Shown piece after piece: positions 6,119 through 8,455 of a stretch of 8,455 nt of DNA. The notes under the pieces are model-generated. The model worked only from the letters and a program-made list of their open reading frames with translations. It had not been told where the DNA came from and did no database searches. Positions within the stretch are counted from its first letter, which is position 1; each line of letters begins with the position of its first letter. Source of the DNA: Nitrolancea sp040255925 (lineage in GTDB: Bacteria > Chloroflexota > Chloroflexia > Thermomicrobiales > Thermomicrobiaceae); NCBI GenBank assembly GCA_040255925.1, contig JBDZVX010000107.1, positions 1 through 8,455 on the forward strand. The letters are read 5' to 3'. A program made the translations under genes and the position numbers.

Positions 6119-7199
6119 TCGGCTTGCCGCCTCGAATCTTGACGCAATCGTGGTGACGCACCCCTCGAACCGCTTTTACCTTACCGGCTTCAGCGCCACG
6201 GATACCCCGCCAAACGAGTCATCCGGCCATGTGGTCATCGGCCGGGATCGCGCGGTGCTGGTGACCAGTTTCCTGAATGCCGATCAGGCCCGCCAGCAAG
6301 CGGCGGATTTTGAGATCGTGGACCACACACGGATCTTCGCCGAAGCAGACGCGAAGATCTTGCAGGAAGTCGGCGCCAAGCGCGCCGGATTCGAGGACGC
6401 CGCGATCCTCTACAGTGACTACCAGCGGCTTGCCGGCGCCCTCGGTGACGCGGTCGAACTGGTTCCGGTGGGACCGCTGGTCGATAGCCTGCGGACGGTC
6501 AAAACCCCGGAAGAAATCGAGCGAATCGCGCACGCTATCGCGGTTACCGACCGCGCATTGGAACAGATCGTAGCCACCCTCCAGGAGGGGCAGACCGAGC
6601 AGGAGGTTGCCTGGCGGCTTGAGATGGCGATGCGCGACCTCGGCGCCGAGGGTCTCGCCTTCCCCACCATCGTGGCATCCGGCCCCAACGCGGCGAGGCC
6701 GCATCACGAACCGGGCGAGCGCGCCATTCTCGCCGGCGAGCCGATCGTGATTGATATGGGCGCGCTGGTCAACGGCTACTGTGCCGATCTCACGCGCACG
6801 GTTTGGCTCGGTGAGCCGGATGCGAAGTTGCGGGAGATCTATGGTATTGTGCTCGATGCGCTGCGGGCGGCCGAGGCGGCGATTCGGCCGGGGATGACCG
6901 GAAAAGAGGCGGACGCCATCGCGCGGGATGTCATCGCGGCAGCCGGTTATGGCGACGCGTTCGGGCATTCGCTCGGCCATGGTCTCGGCGTTCGCGTCCA
7001 TGAGGGGCCAGCACTGTCGGCGCGTTCCGAGGATCGACTGGAGCCCGGTAACGTGGTGACGATTGAGCCGGGGATTTACCTTTCCGGCTGGGGCGGCGTG
7101 CGCATTGAGGATGTCGTGGTGATCGAGGAGAGCGGCGCCCGCGTGCTGACCAGAGCGCCGAAGCTATCGATCGAGAGAATGAATTTGGAGGATGCATGA
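6090..7199 (+). CDS. Xaa-Pro peptidase (M24B family aminopeptidase)
   Basis: A metallopeptidase of the pita-bread fold, predicted to remove N-terminal residues preceding proline from peptides in the cytoplasm. The product is 369 residues, as usual for the PepQ/YqhT group. An N-terminal creatinase-like domain (about 1-135, including THPSNRFYLTGFSATD) precedes the catalytic domain. The five dinuclear-metal ligands are visible: D222 (IDMGALVNG), D233 (CADLTRTVWLG), H297 (GHSLGHGLG), E326 (TIEPGIY) and E340 (VRIEDVV). H304 in RVHEGP is the second conserved His. The frame is open further upstream, to 5994, but that extension lies wholly inside aroQ and has no family resemblance. ATG 6090, behind GGGAG (6075-6079), gives the standard N-terminus MQSRVAKLRDRL. 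It overlaps aroQ by 29 bases and efp by ATGA, so translation is probably coupled. The exact substrate (dipeptidase or aminopeptidase P) cannot be told from sequence. Confidence 0.93.
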   Translation: MQSRVAKLRDRLAASNLDAIVVTHPSNRFYLTGFSATDTPPNESSGHVVIGRDRAVLVTSFLNADQARQQAADFEIVDHTRIFAEADAKILQEVGAKRAGFEDAAILYSDYQRLAGALGDAVELVPVGPLVDSLRTVKTPEEIERIAHAIAVTDRALEQIVATLQEGQTEQEVAWRLEMAMRDLGAEGLAFPTIVASGPNAARPHHEPGERAILAGEPIVIDMGALVNGYCADLTRTVWLGEPDAKLREIYGIVLDALRAAEAAIRPGMTGKEADAIARDVIAAAGYGDAFGHSLGHGLGVRVHEGPALSARSEDRLEPGNVVTIEPGIYLSGWGGVRIEDVVVIEESGARVLTRAPKLSIERMNLEDA

Positions 7200-7756
7200 T
7201 TGATACCGGATCACTTCGCAAGGGACTAACTATTGACCTGAACGGCGACCTGGTACGGATTATCGATTACCAGCACGTGAAGCAGGGACGGGGCAGCGCG
7301 TTTGTGCGGCTGACGCTTCGCAATGTCCGGACCGGCTCAACCACCCAGCAGACATTCCAGGCCGGTTCCAAATTTCAGACCGCGCGCCTGGAGCGCCAGC
7401 GGGTACAATTCCTCTACAGTGACGACGACCAGTATCACTTTATGGATGTGGATACCTTCGAGCAGCAGGTGCTGGGACCCGACACCCTGGGCGACGCGGC
7501 GAAGTATCTCGTTGAGAATGAAGTCATCGATCTGCTAACGTATCAGGGTACGCCAGTCGACGTTGAACTCCCGACATCGGTCACGCTGCAGGTTGTCGAG
7601 ACCGATCCAGGCTTCAAGGGCGATACCGCGACCGGCGGATCGAAGCCGGCTACGCTGGAGACCGGGCTGACGATCAACGTCCCCCTCTTTGTCAATATCG
7701 GAGACGCGGTTAAGGTTGATACCCGAACAGGAAGCTACATCGAGCGTGCGAGCTAG
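7196..7756 (+). CDS. efp: Elongation factor P
   Basis: EF-P binds between the ribosomal P and E sites and relieves stalling at polyproline stretches. The 186-residue length is typical. An N-terminal KOW-like domain (about 1-64) is followed by two OB folds (about 66-128 and 130-186). The C-terminus carries the family signature region GLTINVPLFVNIGDAVKVDTR (about 156-176). The functional loop reads HVKQGRGSAF (27-36), so the tip residue that is Lys34 in E. coli is Arg32 here and the usual Pro before Gly is Gln. That excludes the EpmA beta-lysylation used on Lys. A strong GGAGG (7187-7191) sits 4 bases before ATG 7196, and the ATGA overlap couples it to the peptidase gene. accB follows after 34 bases. 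Identity is certain; the modification state is unknown. Confidence 0.97.
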   Translation: MIDTGSLRKGLTIDLNGDLVRIIDYQHVKQGRGSAFVRLTLRNVRTGSTTQQTFQAGSKFQTARLERQRVQFLYSDDDQYHFMDVDTFEQQVLGPDTLGDAAKYLVENEVIDLLTYQGTPVDVELPTSVTLQVVETDPGFKGDTATGGSKPATLETGLTINVPLFVNIGDAVKVDTRTGSYIERAS

Positions 7757-7790
7757 GTGACCAGTCGGGCAGGAATGGAGCGCGGACGGG

Positions 7791-8312
7791 ATGACAACCA
7801 GGGACCCGGATCAGCCGGATTCGTTGGTAAGCGGCGAGGCCGCTGAGTACCGAGCCCTAACCGAAGCGATTCGCGATCTGATTAAGGTCATGCACGAAGG
7901 TGACATCGGCCGGCTGGAAGTCGAGCGTGGTGACCTTCGGATCTCCCTGACCGCGCGGGAACTGATCGCTCCGCCGGCAAACGGCGTCCAACCGCAGATT
8001 CCACCAGCGATTACCGCTGGGCCCGCGCCCGCCGCGGTACCGGCCCCGGCGCCGGTTGTGGATGACCACGTCTACGTCGTCGCGTCACCGATGATCGGCA
8101 CCTTCTATGCCTCATCGGCACCGGGTGAACGACCGTTCGTGCAGACGGGTGACGAGGTCGAAGCCGGGCAGACGGTGGCGATCATCGAAGCGATGAAGAT
8201 CATGAACGAGATTGTGTCCGAGCAGGCGGGCGTGGTCGAAGCCATTCTCGTGACGAACGGCGAAACGGTGGAGTATGGTCACCCACTCATGCGTCTCCGC
8301 CCCCTCTCGTAG
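7791..8312 (+). CDS. accB: Biotin carboxyl carrier protein of acetyl-CoA carboxylase
   Basis: Carries biotin between the biotin carboxylase and carboxyltransferase subunits in the first committed step of fatty acid synthesis. The product has 173 residues. The N-terminal segment (about 17-58, AEYRALTEAIRDLIKVMHEG...LRISL) is the subunit-association region. A Pro/Ala-rich mobile linker spans about 61-90. The biotinyl/lipoyl domain (about 95-170) includes the thumb region SPMIGTFYASSAPGERPFVQ and the biotinylation motif EAMKIMNE with Lys136. The ATG is the first start after an in-frame TGA (7758-7760), with TGGAG about 10 bases upstream. xseA begins within about 6 bases of the stop. accC, which normally follows accB, is absent here and must lie elsewhere. 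Confidence 0.96.
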   Translation: MTTRDPDQPDSLVSGEAAEYRALTEAIRDLIKVMHEGDIGRLEVERGDLRISLTARELIAPPANGVQPQIPPAITAGPAPAAVPAPAPVVDDHVYVVASPMIGTFYASSAPGERPFVQTGDEVEAGQTVAIIEAMKIMNEIVSEQAGVVEAILVTNGETVEYGHPLMRLRPLS

Positions 8313-8318
8313 CAGGTG

Positions 8319-8455
8319 ATGATCGGCGGCACCGTGCGCATTCTCAACGTCGCGGAGATCACCGCCTACATCAAGGATATCTTCGACTCCGATCCGATCC
8401 TCAGCGAGATCTGGGTCCGTGGGGAGATTTCGAACTTCGTCCGTTCGAGCGCCGG
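8319..8455 (+). CDS. xseA: Exodeoxyribonuclease VII large subunit, N-terminal part
   Basis: The first 45 codons, cut by the right edge of the window, encode LNVAEITAYIKDIFDSDP followed by LSEIWVRGEISNF, the characteristic N-terminal OB-fold start of XseA. XseA with XseB forms exonuclease VII, which degrades single-stranded DNA from both ends to oligonucleotides. The ATG at 8319 is adopted. An in-frame GTG directly before it (8316) and another at 8334, which would give MRILNVAEI, are alternatives, and the ribosome site is weak for all three. It follows accB after 6 bases, so co-transcription is likely. Confidence 0.92.
   Translation, partial: MIGGTVRILNVAEITAYIKDIFDSDPILSEIWVRGEISNFVRSSA

Noticed and set aside
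6219..7001. 260-codon minus-strand open frame inside the Xaa-Pro peptidase
   Set aside because: It is a shadow of a gene with all five metal ligands in the plus frame.
754..8455. A previously undescribed multi-gene system
   Set aside because: Apart from the GH18 enzyme, the unknown membrane protein and the truncated hypothetical, all genes are well-known housekeeping functions with intact motifs. Nothing suggests a new system.

Overview
This window is a G+C-rich bacterial chromosome segment, most likely from the phylum Chloroflexota and perhaps near Thermomicrobia/Sphaerobacter. That placement is inferred from three things: extracellular modules rich in FEYHPE/GYPISEEF motifs, intergenic repeats of a kind I associate with such genomes, and an EF-P with an Arg-tipped loop. 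A run of exactly 100 N shows a scaffolded draft or metagenome assembly. No database search was possible.

Left part (1-753): a minus-strand hypothetical gene runs off the left edge (394 down to 1). It is followed by a 359-base divergent intergenic region holding a 13-nt perfect palindrome, a pair of inverted dispersed repeats plus a partial third copy, and an array of TGACC/GGTCA half-sites just upstream of a TATAAT box in front of uvrB.

Middle (754-4175): complete uvrB (nucleotide excision repair), then a compact repeat (2756-2840) whose 13-bp outer stem encloses two hairpins. Next comes an unrecognised single-pass membrane protein with a Pro/Ser/Ala linker and an exported domain, then 175 bases with little in them.

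Right part (4176-8455): a tightly packed same-strand run of a secreted GH18-family glycosidase (TTG start, interrupted by the N gap), aroQ (type II dehydroquinase), a M24B Xaa-Pro peptidase, efp (elongation factor P), accB (biotin carboxyl carrier protein) and the start of xseA (exonuclease VII large subunit). Four junctions overlap or nearly touch, so this is very probably one transcription unit. The order aroQ-Xaa-Pro peptidase-efp with accB and xseA nearby resembles the yqhS-yqhT-efp...accB-accC...xseA region of Bacillus, but accC is absent between accB and xseA.

The genes are mostly housekeeping (DNA repair, aromatic biosynthesis, translation, fatty acid synthesis). I found no defence system, mobile element with a transposase, CRISPR array, tRNA or rRNA. 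The items most worth a second look are the repeat-associated assembly gap in the GH18 gene, the structured repeat after uvrB, the Arg-tipped EF-P and the unknown membrane protein.
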